A stretch of 64,000 bases of DNA from an uncultured Lachnospiraceae bacterium (GTDB taxonomy: Bacteria; Bacillota; Clostridia; Lachnospirales; Lachnospiraceae). The notes under the pieces are model-generated. The model ran no database searches and was not told the origin of the DNA. It saw only the letters and a program-made list of their open reading frames with translations. Where the stretch lies: positions 1 to 64,000 of the forward strand of contig CALWLY010000003.1 of NCBI GenBank assembly GCA_944381635.1, given 5' to 3'. The position numbers and the translations under genes are program-made. Of the stretch, positions 38,655 to 51,512 are shown piece by piece. The first letter of the stretch is position 1. Each line of letters opens with the position of its first letter.

Positions 38655-40455
38655 ATGAGATTGATTTTGCAGCATCTGAAGCGTTATAAGCTTCTGGTGG
38701 CGCTTAATATTGTTTCGGTCTTCGGTTTTGCACTGGTGGAACTGGGAATTCCCACCATTGTATCGGAGATGATTGACGAGGGAGTCATGAAAGGGGACTC
38801 TGCCTATCTGATTCAGATGGGCCTTAGGATTGCGCTGATTTCCGTAGTAGGTGTGATGGGAACGATTCTGCTTGGCTACTGCTGTGCCAGAATTTCCACA
38901 TCGGTCACAAGGGATATCAGGCAGAAAGTATTTGAAAAGGTGCAGAGCTTTTCCCACAGCGAAATGAATCAGTTCGGTGTGGCGTCTCTGATCACAAGAA
39001 CAAACAACGACGCGTTTCAGATCATGATGTTTCTGAATGTGATTTTAAGGACTGCTCTCATGACGCCGGTCATGATCGTTGTCAGCTTCACGCTGACGAT
39101 CCGTGCTTCTTTAGATTTGTCTCTTGTTATCCTGTCAACGGTTCCCCTCATTATTCTGGGGGTAGTTATTGTAGGAAAAGTTTCTGCGCCAATCAGTGAA
39201 AGGCAGCAGTCCTCTCTGGATAATATCAACCGGATGTTCCGGGAGAATCTTACAGGAGTCCGGGTAATCCGCTCTTTTAATAACACGGAATACGAGTCGG
39301 AGCGTTTTGATGAGGAAAACGTCAACTTCATGAAGCAGTCAAAAGGACTGTTCAAGCTGATGTCTTCCACGGAACCGGTCTTTTTCTGGGTGATGAACGT
39401 GTCGGCGCTGATTATTTATTTTATTGCCAGCCGGATGATCGACACAGGAGACCTTCAAATCGGAAAACTGGTGGCATTTATGGAATATCTTTTCCACGCC
39501 ATGTTTTCCGTGCTTTTGTTCTGTACGGTATTTATGATGTACCCGAGAGCCAGCGTCTCTGCGAAACGTATTATGGAAGTGCTGAACACAGAGCCTTCCA
39601 TTCCGGGGACAGATTCCTTTGAGGATAAAGAAAAACAGACGATAAAAGAGGCCGGAAAAGATAAGGCAAAAGACAGCGAAACGCATGCAGAAAAAGCTTC
39701 CGGAGAGGAAAAAGTGAAAAGTCTGGTGTTTGATCATGTGACCTTTACCTATCCGGATGGAGAGGAAGCAGTGCTGAAAGATGTGTGTTTTGAAGCAAAA
39801 GCCGGGGAAACCGTTGCCTTTATCGGAAGCACCGGTTCCGGAAAAAGCACGCTGATTCAGCTGATCCCCCGCTTTTACGATGTGACGGAAGGCCACGTTT
39901 TTATAGACGGAGTGGATGTAAGGCAGATGCAGGTGGAAAAACTGAGGGACAAAATCGGCTACGTTCCCCAGAAAGCCAATCTGTTTTCCGGTACCATTGC
40001 GGAAAATATACGTTTCGGAAAAGAGGATGCTTCCATGGAGGAAGTGGTGCATGCAGCCAAAGTGGCTCAGGCCTATGATTTTATTATGGAAAAGCCAAAG
40101 CAGTTTGAAGAGCCGGTAGCGGAAGGAGCGGGCAATCTTTCCGGCGGTCAGAAACAGCGCCTTTCCATTGCGAGAGCTCTTGTGCGGAAACCTTCCATCT
40201 ATATTTATGACGATTCTTTTTCTGCTCTGGATTTTAAAACGGACGCCAGACTGCGGGCCTGCCTTAAGAAAGAAGTGACGGACGAAATCGTTCTGATTGT
40301 GGCCCAGCGTGTGTCCACCATTATGGATGCGGATAAAATCGTGGTGCTGGATGAAGGACGGGTAGCGGCAGTGGGCACCCACAGGCAGCTCCTTTCTTCT
40401 TGTCAGATTTATCATGAAATTGCAGCTTCTCAGCTGAGCGAGGAGGAATTGCAGT

Positions 40456-40463
<8 letters not shown>
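38655..40463 (+). CDS. ABC exporter half-transporter, degenerate-site subunit
   Basis: The 602-residue protein has six membrane helices (about 15-310) and a nucleotide-binding domain with Walker A GSTGSGKST near residue 394 and signature NLSGGQKQR. In the Walker B IYIYDDSFSALD the catalytic glutamate is replaced by aspartate. A Lys/Glu-rich linker (about 325-360) joins the two parts. The pattern fits one half of a heterodimeric exporter such as TM287/288 or BmrCD. It overlaps its partner gene by eight bases. Confidence 0.93.
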
Positions 40464-43775
<3,312 letters not shown>

Positions 43776-43793
43776 TACGATAAGGAGAAAAAG

Positions 43794-45077
43794 ATGCTTA
43801 CCAAAGAAGAATATCTCACATACGAAGAAATTCTCAGAGAGGAACTGGTTCCGGCTCTTGGCTGTACGGAGCCCATCGCGATTGCTTTCTGTGCGGCCAA
43901 AGCCAGAGAAATTCTGGGACAGCTGCCGGAAGGGGTTCGGATTGAAGCCAGCGGAAATATCATCAAAAATGTGAAAAGTGTTATCGTTCCCAACACCGGG
44001 GAGCTGAAAGGAATACCGGCGGCAGCAGCGGCCGGAATCATAGCGGGGGATTCTTCCAGAAAGCTGGAGGTTATTGCCGAAGTAAGCAAAGAAAAGAAAG
44101 AAGAGATTGCCCGTTATGTGTCACAGGCTCATTTTGAGGTTCTTCCTCTTGAGGAGGGAGATAAGCTGGATATCCGCATCACAGTGACAAGGGGAGCAGA
44201 AAGCGCTTTTGTAAGAATAGCGGGAACGCATTCCAACATTGTGCGGATGAAAAAAAACGGACAGGTCTTATTTGAAAAAGATTGTAAGGAAAAAAGAGAA
44301 GAAGAGGAAAAGAAGGCCGACAGAAGCTCTTTGAGTGTGGAAAAAATCGTTGAGTTTGCTGATACAGTGTCTCTTGACAGGGTGGAGGATATTCTGAAAA
44401 GGCAGGCTGATTATAACTATGCCATCGCAGAAGAAGGCATTTCCCACAACTGGGGAGCGAACATCGGAAGTACGCTTCTTAAATTTTACGGCGAGGATGT
44501 GAGGACAAAGGCGAAAGCCTATGCGGCAGCCGGTTCCGATGCCCGCATGAGCGGCTGCGAGCTGCCGGTTGTCATCAATTCCGGAAGCGGAAACCAGGGA
44601 ATCACAGTCTCTGTGCCGGTGATCATCTATGCGCATCATAGCAATGCGCCGGAGGAAAAAATGTACCGGGCTCTTCTGGTTTCCAACCTGATTGCCATCC
44701 ACATCAAGCACGGAATCGGACCGTTGTCGGCTTTTTGCGGAGCGGTAAGTGCGGGATGTGCCGCAGGATGCGGCATCGCCTACTTAAAAGGCGGCGGTGT
44801 GGAGGAAATTTCCCATACCCTGGTCAACTCCATCGCCATAGTTTCCGGCATTGTCTGTGATGGGGCAAAACCTTCCTGCGCGGCAAAGATCGCTTCCAGT
44901 GTGGACGCCGGAATCCTGGGGCTTTGCATGTATGAAAACGGGCAGCAGTTTTATGCGGAGGAAGGACTGGTTTCCAAAGGTGTGGAAAATACCATCCAAA
45001 ATATTTCCCGCCTTGGCGCACAGGGAATGCAGGAGACCGACGCGGAAATTATACGCATTATGACACATTGTGACTGA
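43794..45077 (+). CDS. L-cysteine desulfidase-like protein (serine dehydratase alpha/UPF0597 family)
   Basis: This family includes the iron-sulfur L-cysteine desulfidase that breaks cysteine into sulfide, ammonia and pyruvate. The 427-residue protein has the conserved ALGCTEPIAIAF motif near residue 22, SGSGNQGI near 262, and a late cysteine cluster in FCGAVSAGCAAGCG and VCDGAKPSC that fits a [4Fe-4S] site. The signature and length match the family; whether the substrate is cysteine or another amino acid is not fixed. It ends in a very strong terminator shared with the convergent MATE gene. Confidence 0.88.
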   Translation: MLTKEEYLTYEEILREELVPALGCTEPIAIAFCAAKAREILGQLPEGVRIEASGNIIKNVKSVIVPNTGELKGIPAAAAAGIIAGDSSRKLEVIAEVSKEKKEEIARYVSQAHFEVLPLEEGDKLDIRITVTRGAESAFVRIAGTHSNIVRMKKNGQVLFEKDCKEKREEEEKKADRSSLSVEKIVEFADTVSLDRVEDILKRQADYNYAIAEEGISHNWGANIGSTLLKFYGEDVRTKAKAYAAAGSDARMSGCELPVVINSGSGNQGITVSVPVIIYAHHSNAPEEKMYRALLVSNLIAIHIKHGIGPLSAFCGAVSAGCAAGCGIAYLKGGGVEEISHTLVNSIAIVSGIVCDGAKPSCAAKIASSVDAGILGLCMYENGQQFYAEEGLVSKGVENTIQNISRLGAQGMQETDAEIIRIMTHCD

Positions 45078-45081
45078 GAAA

Positions 45082-45167
45082 AAAGGGGTGCTGTAAAATC
45101 AGGAAAAGATGTCTGCACAGAATATTTTGTGCCAAACATAAAATCTCTGATTTTACAGCACCCCTTT
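45082..45167. terminator. Bidirectional terminator with 21-bp perfect stem
   Basis: AAAGGGGTGCTG... at 45082-45102 pairs fully with 45147-45167 around a 44-base loop. It separates the convergent desulfidase-like and MATE genes. A shorter GTGCTGTCAA/TTGACAGCAC terminator of similar sequence occurs at 55127-55164. Confidence 0.9.
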
Positions 45168-45178
45168 GGGGAGAGAAC

Positions 45179-46525
45179 TTATTCGTAGGCATGGAGCCAG
45201 TCGGCTTTTTTGTAATAAATAAGAAAACAGATGGAGCTCAGTGCCCAGGTCAGCGGATAAGCCCAGAAGATTACATTGATGACCGGTACGAATCGCACGA
45301 TGATCGTAATGTAGGTGACGCGGATGATGCACCAGCAGATCATCATGACAAACATGGGAATCGTGGATTTTCCGGCTCCCCTCAGAATACCTGCCAGACA
45401 GTGTGAAAAGGCAAGCAGGAAATAAAACAGGGTAACGGTGCGCGCCTGTGTGGTGCCGTAGGCAATGACCTGCGGGTCATTGTTGAAAGCGGCAATCAGC
45501 GTAGGTGAGAAAACAAAAATAAAGATTCCTACCAGTTCAGCCATACAGATGGAACATAAGATGCCGAATTTGGCTCCTTTTTTGGCTCTGTCATATTCTT
45601 TTGCTCCCAGGTTCTGACTGATAAAAGTGGTGAGAGCCAGGGCGAAGCAGGTAATAGGAAGAAAGCCGAAGCCTTCGATTTTAGAGTAGGCGCCGCAGCC
45701 TGCCACAGCCATTTTTCCAAAACTGTTGATGTTGGACTGGACGATCACGTTGGCAAAAGCGATGATAGAGTTCTGAAAGCCTGCCGGAAGACCGTTGTTT
45801 ACAATCTGTTTTAACAGCGGGAAATGGATCCGTATTTTGCGGATGGAAACCCGGTATTCCGCAGGAGCCTTTTGCAGGTGGATCAGGCAGAGGACGGCGC
45901 TTGTAAACTGCGAAATGATCGTAGCCAGCGCGGCAGAACCTACGCCAAGATGGAACACGCCTACAAAGAGAAGGTCCAGCACAATATTGACGATGGAAGA
46001 GATGATCAGATAAATAAGCGGGTGCCTGCTGTCGCCCACAGCCTGCAAAATACCTACAAAGATGTTGTAGAGAACAAAGGCCAGGGAACCGCAGAAATAA
46101 ATACGGAAATATATGGTGGAATTTACAAGGATATCTTCAGGCGTTCCCATCCAGACTAAAATCTGAGGTGCCAGCCATAACCCGATAACGGTTAGGAGGA
46201 TACCGGAAAGAATACCGAACGCGATGGTGGTATGTATGGATTTCTGCACATTTTCCGAATCGTGAGCGCCGAAATAACGGGCGATGACAACCCCTGCGCC
46301 CACCGCAATACCATTGAAAAAGCCTACCAGCAGAAAAATAAGGCTGCCGGAGGAGCTTACTGCCGCCAGGGCGTCGCTTCCCAAAAAGTTTCCTACGATC
46401 AGGGAATCGGCGGTGTTGTAGAGCTGTTGGAATAAATTTCCCAGAAAAAGCGGAATCGCAAACGCAATGATTCTTTTCCAGATAGGTCCCTCTGTCATGC
46501 GGGTAGAAGATTTTGTCTTGTCCAT
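45179..46525 (-). CDS. MATE family efflux transporter
   Basis: MATE proteins export drugs or metabolites in exchange for sodium or protons. The 448-residue protein has twelve predicted helices with the family motifs IPLFLGNLFQQLYNTADSLIVG at the N-terminus (quoted in part: PLFLGNLFQQLYN) and VGFFNGIAVGAGVVIARYFG. ATG 46525 is chosen because AAGGAG lies 11 bases upstream. The substrate is unknown. It stands alone between convergent and divergent neighbours. Confidence 0.94.
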   Translation of the reverse strand: MDKTKSSTRMTEGPIWKRIIAFAIPLFLGNLFQQLYNTADSLIVGNFLGSDALAAVSSSGSLIFLLVGFFNGIAVGAGVVIARYFGAHDSENVQKSIHTTIAFGILSGILLTVIGLWLAPQILVWMGTPEDILVNSTIYFRIYFCGSLAFVLYNIFVGILQAVGDSRHPLIYLIISSIVNIVLDLLFVGVFHLGVGSAALATIISQFTSAVLCLIHLQKAPAEYRVSIRKIRIHFPLLKQIVNNGLPAGFQNSIIAFANVIVQSNINSFGKMAVAGCGAYSKIEGFGFLPITCFALALTTFISQNLGAKEYDRAKKGAKFGILCSICMAELVGIFIFVFSPTLIAAFNNDPQVIAYGTTQARTVTLFYFLLAFSHCLAGILRGAGKSTIPMFVMMICWCIIRVTYITIIVRFVPVINVIFWAYPLTWALSSICFLIYYKKADWLHAYE

Positions 46526-46678
46526 AGTAAATTGTACTCCTTCTGTGCCGGTTGTTTTCTTTAAAAACAGCACAATTTTATCCTGTGATATCAGGTCACA
46601 AAATTATATTATAGCACTTACACAAAAAAGATAAAGTGCCTGCAATAAGAAATCAGAAAAAAAACGGAGAGAAAAAAT

Positions 46679-47239
46679 ATGCTTAACGAAAAAACAGGTA
46701 TTTGGATTGACGATACGGTTTATACAAGCCGTCCCACAACTCCCAGACAGGAGAAGGAGATGGCTGTTTATGATTTGCTGGAAAAACTGGAAATTCCCTA
46801 CGAAAGAGTGGACCATGATGTGGCCAACACCATGGAAGCCTGTGAGGGAATCGACACGATTCTCGGCATCGAGGACTGCAAAAATCTGTTTTTGTGCAAT
46901 CGACAGAAAACCATGTTTTATCTGCTGCTGATGCCGGGAGACAAAGTTTTTAAGACAAAGGATTTGTCTGCGCAGATACAAAGCGCCAGACTCTCCTTTG
47001 CCGATGCAGAATATATGCAGGAATATCTGAATATTTCTCCGGGCTCCGTCAGTGTCTTAGGGCTGATGAATGACAGAGAACACCATGTGCAGCTGCTGAT
47101 CGATAAAGACGTGGCAGAAAAAGAATATATCGGCTGCCATCCCTGCGTGAACACTTCCAGCCTGAAATTAAAGACCGCAGATTTGCTGGAAAAATTTCTT
47201 CCGGCAACCGGTCACACCTGCCGGATGGTGGAGTTATGA
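46679..47239 (+). CDS. Prolyl-tRNA editing/deacylase protein, ProX/YbaK family
   Basis: Proteins of this family hydrolyse mischarged tRNA such as Ala-tRNA(Pro) or Cys-tRNA(Pro), as free-standing versions of the ProRS editing domain. The 186-residue protein has YDLLEKLEIPYERVDHD near residue 30, the CKNLFLCN segment near 68, and a C-terminal IGCHPCVNTSSLKLKT stretch typical of ProX. CGGAGA precedes ATG. It is divergent from the MATE gene; promoter elements in between are not clear. Confidence 0.9.
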   Translation: MLNEKTGIWIDDTVYTSRPTTPRQEKEMAVYDLLEKLEIPYERVDHDVANTMEACEGIDTILGIEDCKNLFLCNRQKTMFYLLLMPGDKVFKTKDLSAQIQSARLSFADAEYMQEYLNISPGSVSVLGLMNDREHHVQLLIDKDVAEKEYIGCHPCVNTSSLKLKTADLLEKFLPATGHTCRMVEL

Positions 47240-47376
47240 TGTCAGAAAATTTATTTAAACAGACAGAGCACGGAAATAGTGCTGATTGAAGAACCTGATT
47301 TTGGGGAACGAGGAAGAATACAAATTTCTGATAGGCTGTAATAGATAAACGAAGAACTCGATGGGCTATAAAATCT

Positions 47377-47405
47377 TTGACATGTTATATGATTAGTGAT
47401 AATAT
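47377..47405 (+). promoter_or_regulatory. Strong sigma-A promoter for a small RNA
   Basis: A perfect TTGACA (47377-47382) and TAATAT (47400-47405) are exactly 17 bases apart. No coding gene follows; the next element is a terminator hairpin about 60-95 bases downstream. Confidence 0.75.
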
Positions 47406-47410
47406 AGCTA

Positions 47411-47503
47411 TAGAAAAGGTGCTGCCGATAGACGGTTAGCCCACATAATGATTAGTTAAGAAAATAACCGTTCAGTTTGCGACGCTGGGGCGGTTATTTT
47501 TTT
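47411..47503 (+). ncRNA. Small RNA, type I antitoxin-like
   Basis: A transcript of about 90 bases is bounded by the promoter at 47377-47405 and a Rho-independent terminator: AAAATAACCG (47461-47470) pairs with CGGTTATTTT (47491-47500), continuing into T residues to 47503. Its middle part (GGTGCTGCCGATAGACGGTTAGCCC) is of the kind I associate with antitoxin RNAs next to small hydrophobic toxin genes in Bacillota; this link is recalled, not searched. The RNA's 3' end overlaps the end of a decayed hydrophobic peptide on the minus strand. Confidence 0.62.
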
Positions 47504-47598
47504 GCGTGATTGCATCCTATTGAATAACCGAGTCCAAAGGCTGTCAAGCTATAACAAAGGGAATGGGTAAAAACAATAGATGAGAGTATGAATTTTGC
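47494..47598 (-). pseudogene. Decayed small hydrophobic peptide (type I toxin-like remnant)
   Basis: On the minus strand an open frame of 34 codons (from the codon after the upstream stop at 47599-47601 down to TAA at 47494-47496) encodes a hydrophobic stretch ending in LTAFGLGYSIGCNHAKK. That ending, hydrophobic helix then a short basic tail with the stop inside a terminator stem, is typical of type I toxins. No ATG or ribosome binding site opens the frame; only a TTG at 47545-47547 is available. I therefore call it a remnant. Confidence 0.4.
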
Positions 47599-47718
47599 TT
47601 AAAGAGTGATACAATGAGCTAAAAAGAGATGTGTTCCGGCTGACAAACTGCCGGAGATGGGGAACAAAGACTGCAACTTTAGCAAAGATAAAGATGCGGA
47701 AATGGAGTTTGTGGATTT

Positions 47719-48912
47719 ATGAAAGACTTTCAGGATTTTTCCGGAATTGGAGAGCAGATAAAGGAATCTTTGCAGAGCGCTCTGGAATCACAAGATTTTA
47801 AGAAAATCAATATTCTGGTAGGTGATACGGTAAACCAGGCGTTGGAAGAAGCAAAAGCACAGTTAAAAGCGGCATTTATGGAGGAAAGCAGGCAGGAGAA
47901 AAAGCAGCTTCCTCGTGTGAATCAGGCGGACCGGGTGCCGGGAATCTTATTTACCGTGTTTGGAGCCATCGGATTCGGGATATTCGGAGTCATTGCGATC
48001 AGTTCTCTGGTTCTTCTGGGCTTTTCCATTTTTGCGGGCAAGGTTCTTCTGCCGGTGTCTCTTGTTTTGGCTTTTGTGTTTTTTCTGATGCTGGTGCAGG
48101 GAAACAGCCTGCGGGCCAGATTGAAAAGAGCCGGACGTTATCTGGAATTGTGTCGGGGCAAAGACTATATTTCCGTGAAAGAGCTGGCAAGACTTTCCGA
48201 AACTTCAGAGAGATCTTTGAAAAAAGATTTAAGAGCGATCATCAGGCGGAGAATTTATCCGGAAGGCCACATGGATGAAAAGGAAAGCTGTCTGATTCTC
48301 AGCGACGAGGTTTATAAGCAATATCTGATGACAGAAAAAGCCTGGAAGGAAAGGCGCAAAAAAAGATGGTTTTCCCTTTTTGGCATAAAAAAGAAAAATT
48401 CCGGGGATTTTTTGAAAGAGACGGCAGCAGAGCAGAGCCGGTATGACAAAACAGAAGAAGTAAAAAGCGCCGAGGTTTCCGGTACGGAGGAAACAGGGAA
48501 AAAAGAACCGGAAGGGGAAGAAGAAAGATATATCCGCAGCTTAAAAGAACTGGAATCCATGGTACAATCCCCGTTTGTGAAAGAAAAAACGAAACGGCTT
48601 TCGGAGCTTCTTGTGAAAATTTTCCAGGCGGCGCAAAAACACCCGGAACAAAAGCAGGAACTGCGCCGTTTTATGGATTACTATCTGCCTACCACGGTAA
48701 AGCTGATAAAAGCTTATGTGGATTTTGAACAGACAGGCATTGAGGGAGACAATATCAGTCAGGCCAAGAAAGAAATCGAGCAGATGCTGGAAACCATCGA
48801 CGATGCTTTTGAAAATCTTCTGGATGATTTTTACTTAAACGCAGCCCTGGATGCTTCTGCAGATGCCAGAGTGCTGAAAAATATGCTGACACAGGACGGG
48901 CTTTCTGACTAG
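47719..48912 (+). CDS. XpaC-like membrane protein
   Basis: This 397-residue protein resembles the XpaC family (named for 5-bromo-4-chloroindolyl phosphate hydrolysis in Bacillus, biochemical role uncertain). A charged N-terminal region precedes two membrane helices (about 75-130), then a winged-helix-like segment KELARLSETSERSLKKDL near residue 155, a charged linker, and the family's helical C-terminal domain (about 270-390). It is 30 bases upstream of a telA homologue; the xpaC-telA pair is a conserved neighbourhood linked to toxic-anion and envelope stress. Confidence 0.87.
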   Translation: MKDFQDFSGIGEQIKESLQSALESQDFKKINILVGDTVNQALEEAKAQLKAAFMEESRQEKKQLPRVNQADRVPGILFTVFGAIGFGIFGVIAISSLVLLGFSIFAGKVLLPVSLVLAFVFFLMLVQGNSLRARLKRAGRYLELCRGKDYISVKELARLSETSERSLKKDLRAIIRRRIYPEGHMDEKESCLILSDEVYKQYLMTEKAWKERRKKRWFSLFGIKKKNSGDFLKETAAEQSRYDKTEEVKSAEVSGTEETGKKEPEGEEERYIRSLKELESMVQSPFVKEKTKRLSELLVKIFQAAQKHPEQKQELRRFMDYYLPTTVKLIKAYVDFEQTGIEGDNISQAKKEIEQMLETIDDAFENLLDDFYLNAALDASADARVLKNMLTQDGLSD

Positions 48913-48942
48913 CAGGCTGAAAATAAAACGGAGGAAAAACAT

Positions 48943-50106
48943 ATGGTGGACAAAAATCTTGACGAGTTACTGCAGGAATCCTGCTCTTTGACTCTGGAAC
49001 CTTTCCCGGAGATGGAACAGAAGGAACAAGTGGAACAGAAGCAGGAAGAAAAGAAAGAAGAGATTGCGGAAGCGGAGAAAATCCGCAGCATCCTCACACC
49101 GGAGGAACAGGCTCAGGTGGATGCTTTTGCTGAAAAAATCGATATTACCAATTCCCAGATGGTGCTTCAGTACGGCGCAGGCTCCCAGAAAAAAATTGCA
49201 AATTTTTCCGAAACAGCTCTCAGCAACGTGCGCACGAAAGATTTGGGAGAAATCGGACAGATGCTCTCAGATGTAGTGACACAGCTTAAGGACTTTGAAG
49301 AAGAGGAAGAAAAAGGCTTTTTCGGCTTTTTCCGGAAAAATACAAACAAGTTGTCAGGGCTGAAAGCAAAGTATGAAAAAGCGGAAGTTAATATCAATAA
49401 AATCTGTCAGGCGCTGGAAAACCATCAGATTCAGCTGATGAAGGATGCTGCCATGCTGGACAAGATGTACGAACTGAACCTGAATTACTTTAAAGAGTTG
49501 TCCATGTACATTCTGGCGGGCAAAAAGAAGCTTGCGCAGGTTAGAGAGAAAGAAATCCCCGAACTGTTAAGAAGGGCGGAAATAAGCCAGCTGCCGGAAG
49601 ATACTCAGAAGGCCCGGGACATGGCGGAACTTGCTGACCGGTTTGAGAAAAAAATCCACGATCTGGATTTGACACGCACCATATCCATGCAGATGGCGCC
49701 GCAGATTCGTCTGATCCAGAACAACGATACGGCGATGTCCGAAAAAATCCAGTCTACACTTGTCAATACGATTCCTTTGTGGAAAAGCCAGATGGTGCTT
49801 GCCATAGGCGTCAACCATTCTCTGCAGGCGGCCAGAGCGCAAAAGGACGTGTCGGATATGACCAATGAACTTTTGAAAAAGAATGCGGAAACGTTAAAAA
49901 TGGCCTCCGTGGAAACGGCAAGGGAAGCCGAGAGAAGTGTGGTAGATATTGAAACTTTGAAATCCACAAACCAGACCCTGATCTCCACTTTGGATGAGGT
50001 TTTAAAAATCCAGAAAGAGGGACGGGAAAAAAGAAGAGCGGCGGAGAAAGAACTTCTTCTCATCGAGGAGGAAATGCGCCGGAAACTGTTGGAGATGAGT
50101 CGGTAG
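48943..50106 (+). CDS. telA: TelA family toxic anion resistance protein
   Basis: The 387-residue protein is almost wholly helical with coiled-coil stretches, the fold of TelA/KlaA proteins first linked to tellurite resistance and found with stress and cell-envelope genes. After an acidic N-terminal region (about 1-40), family blocks include NSQMVLQYGAGSQKKIANFSE (in part NSQMVLQYGAGSQ), FGFFRKN, and MAPQIRLIQNNDTAMSEKIQ near residue 250. GGAGG precedes ATG. The molecular function is not settled. Confidence 0.92.
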   Translation: MVDKNLDELLQESCSLTLEPFPEMEQKEQVEQKQEEKKEEIAEAEKIRSILTPEEQAQVDAFAEKIDITNSQMVLQYGAGSQKKIANFSETALSNVRTKDLGEIGQMLSDVVTQLKDFEEEEEKGFFGFFRKNTNKLSGLKAKYEKAEVNINKICQALENHQIQLMKDAAMLDKMYELNLNYFKELSMYILAGKKKLAQVREKEIPELLRRAEISQLPEDTQKARDMAELADRFEKKIHDLDLTRTISMQMAPQIRLIQNNDTAMSEKIQSTLVNTIPLWKSQMVLAIGVNHSLQAARAQKDVSDMTNELLKKNAETLKMASVETAREAERSVVDIETLKSTNQTLISTLDEVLKIQKEGREKRRAAEKELLLIEEEMRRKLLEMSR

Positions 50107-50117
50107 AAAAAAGAAAA

Positions 50118-50157
50118 AGCGGCAAAAGCCTTTCTGGCCTTTGCCGCTGCCATTTTT
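50118..50157. terminator. Terminator between convergent telA and alcohol dehydrogenase genes
   Basis: AGCGGCAAAAGCC (50118-50130) pairs with GGCCTTTGCCGCT (50136-50148), one mismatch, followed by GCCATTTTT. T-rich tails are present on both strands. Confidence 0.8.
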
Positions 50158-50162
50158 CTGAT

Positions 50163-51344
50163 TTAGAAATCAACTTCTGTTCCGTAGTATGTACAGGTGA
50201 GCAGTTTTTCCATCTCAGCAGGAGTGATGCTTCTGGGGTTGGAGCCTGTGCAGGCATCGCCTACTGCCAGTTCTGCGATCTTTCCGACTTTCTCTTTGAA
50301 TTCTTCTTCTACAATGCCGAATTCCTGTAAAGTTTTGGGAATGTTCAGACGTACGTTAAAGTCTCTGATCTTATCGCAGAGAGCGTTTACGAGAGCCTGT
50401 TCACTGGTTCCGTCCAGTCCCATTCTTCTTGCTATTTCAGCATAACGGGATTTTGCTTCTTTGTCTTTTGCGTTATACTGGATAACGTAAGGAAGATAGA
50501 TAGCGTTTGCGCAGCCATGAGGAATGTGACCGGTAGAGAAAGCGGCTCCTGTCTTGTGCGCCATGGAATGAACGATACCAAGCAAAGCGTTGGAGAATGC
50601 CATTCCGGCCAGACACTGTGCATAGTGCATCTGCTCTCTTGCTTCCATATTTCCGTTGTAGGATGCGGGCAGATAGTCAAGAACCATCTCGATTGCCTGC
50701 AGCGCCAAAGGATCGGTGAACGGAGAGTGCAGTGTGGAAACGTATGCTTCGATTGCATGGGTAAGCGCATCCATACCTGTGTGGGCTGTCAGTTTGGCAG
50801 GCATTGTGGTAGCCAGCTCAGGGTCAACAACAGCGATATCCGGAGTGATATTAAAGTCAGCCAGCGGATATTTTACACCGGTGGAATAATCGGTAATAAC
50901 GGAAAAAGCAGTAACTTCGGTAGCTGTTCCGGATGTGGAGGGAATAGCCAGGAATTTTGCTTTCTGTCTCAGTTCCGGGAAGTTAAACGGAGTGATCAGA
51001 TCTTCGAAGGTAGTATCCGGGTATTCATAAAATGCCCACATAGCCTTTGCTGCATCAATGGGTGAACCTCCGCCCATGGCAACAATCCAGTCCGGTTCAA
51101 ATTTGCGCATAGCTTCTGCGCCGCGCATAACAGTTTCTACGGAAGGATCGGGCTCTACGTTTTCAAACAGTTCTACTTCCATTCCTGCTTCCTGCAGATA
51201 AGAAGTAACTTTATCCAGAAAACCGAAGCGCTTCATGGAGCCTCCGCCTACGACAACAATGGCTTTTTTGCCTTTCAGAGTTTTTAAAACTTCCAGAGAG
51301 CCTTTCCCATAATATAAGTCTCTCGGTAATGTGAAACGTGCCAT
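50163..51344 (-). CDS. Iron-containing alcohol dehydrogenase
   Basis: Group III metal-dependent alcohol dehydrogenases interconvert alcohols and aldehydes or ketones with NAD(P)H in fermentation. The 393-residue protein shows the nucleotide-binding GGGSPIDAAKAMWAF near residue 97, TSGTATEVTAFSVI near 147, and the metal ligands in TGMDALTHAIEAYVS, HSMAHKTGAAF and HIPHGCANAIYLP. ATG 51344 has GGGG upstream; the longer frame lacks a ribosome site. Relatives are annotated as butanol or other NAD(P)H-dependent dehydrogenases; the substrate is not determined. Confidence 0.94.
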   Translation of the reverse strand: MARFTLPRDLYYGKGSLEVLKTLKGKKAIVVVGGGSMKRFGFLDKVTSYLQEAGMEVELFENVEPDPSVETVMRGAEAMRKFEPDWIVAMGGGSPIDAAKAMWAFYEYPDTTFEDLITPFNFPELRQKAKFLAIPSTSGTATEVTAFSVITDYSTGVKYPLADFNITPDIAVVDPELATTMPAKLTAHTGMDALTHAIEAYVSTLHSPFTDPLALQAIEMVLDYLPASYNGNMEAREQMHYAQCLAGMAFSNALLGIVHSMAHKTGAAFSTGHIPHGCANAIYLPYVIQYNAKDKEAKSRYAEIARRMGLDGTSEQALVNALCDKIRDFNVRLNIPKTLQEFGIVEEEFKEKVGKIAELAVGDACTGSNPRSITPAEMEKLLTCTYYGTEVDF

Positions 51345-51512
51345 GATAATTACCCCTTTCTTTTTTTCTGTTACCTGAGTACCGGAAAAACCGGTTCGTG
51401 GTGCTTTCATTATACAATAAAACTCCCAAGAAAGATATTAAATAAGGATAAATTTTTGACCATTATGAACAGAAAAATTTGTTCCCATGAAAAGAAAAAT
51501 GAGAGGAAATGT

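Noticed and set aside
45179-46525. MATE transporter as the missing polysaccharide flippase
   Set aside because: It has MATE rather than Wzx sequence features, is on the opposite strand behind a strong terminator and lies 3 kb beyond the end of the glycan genes.
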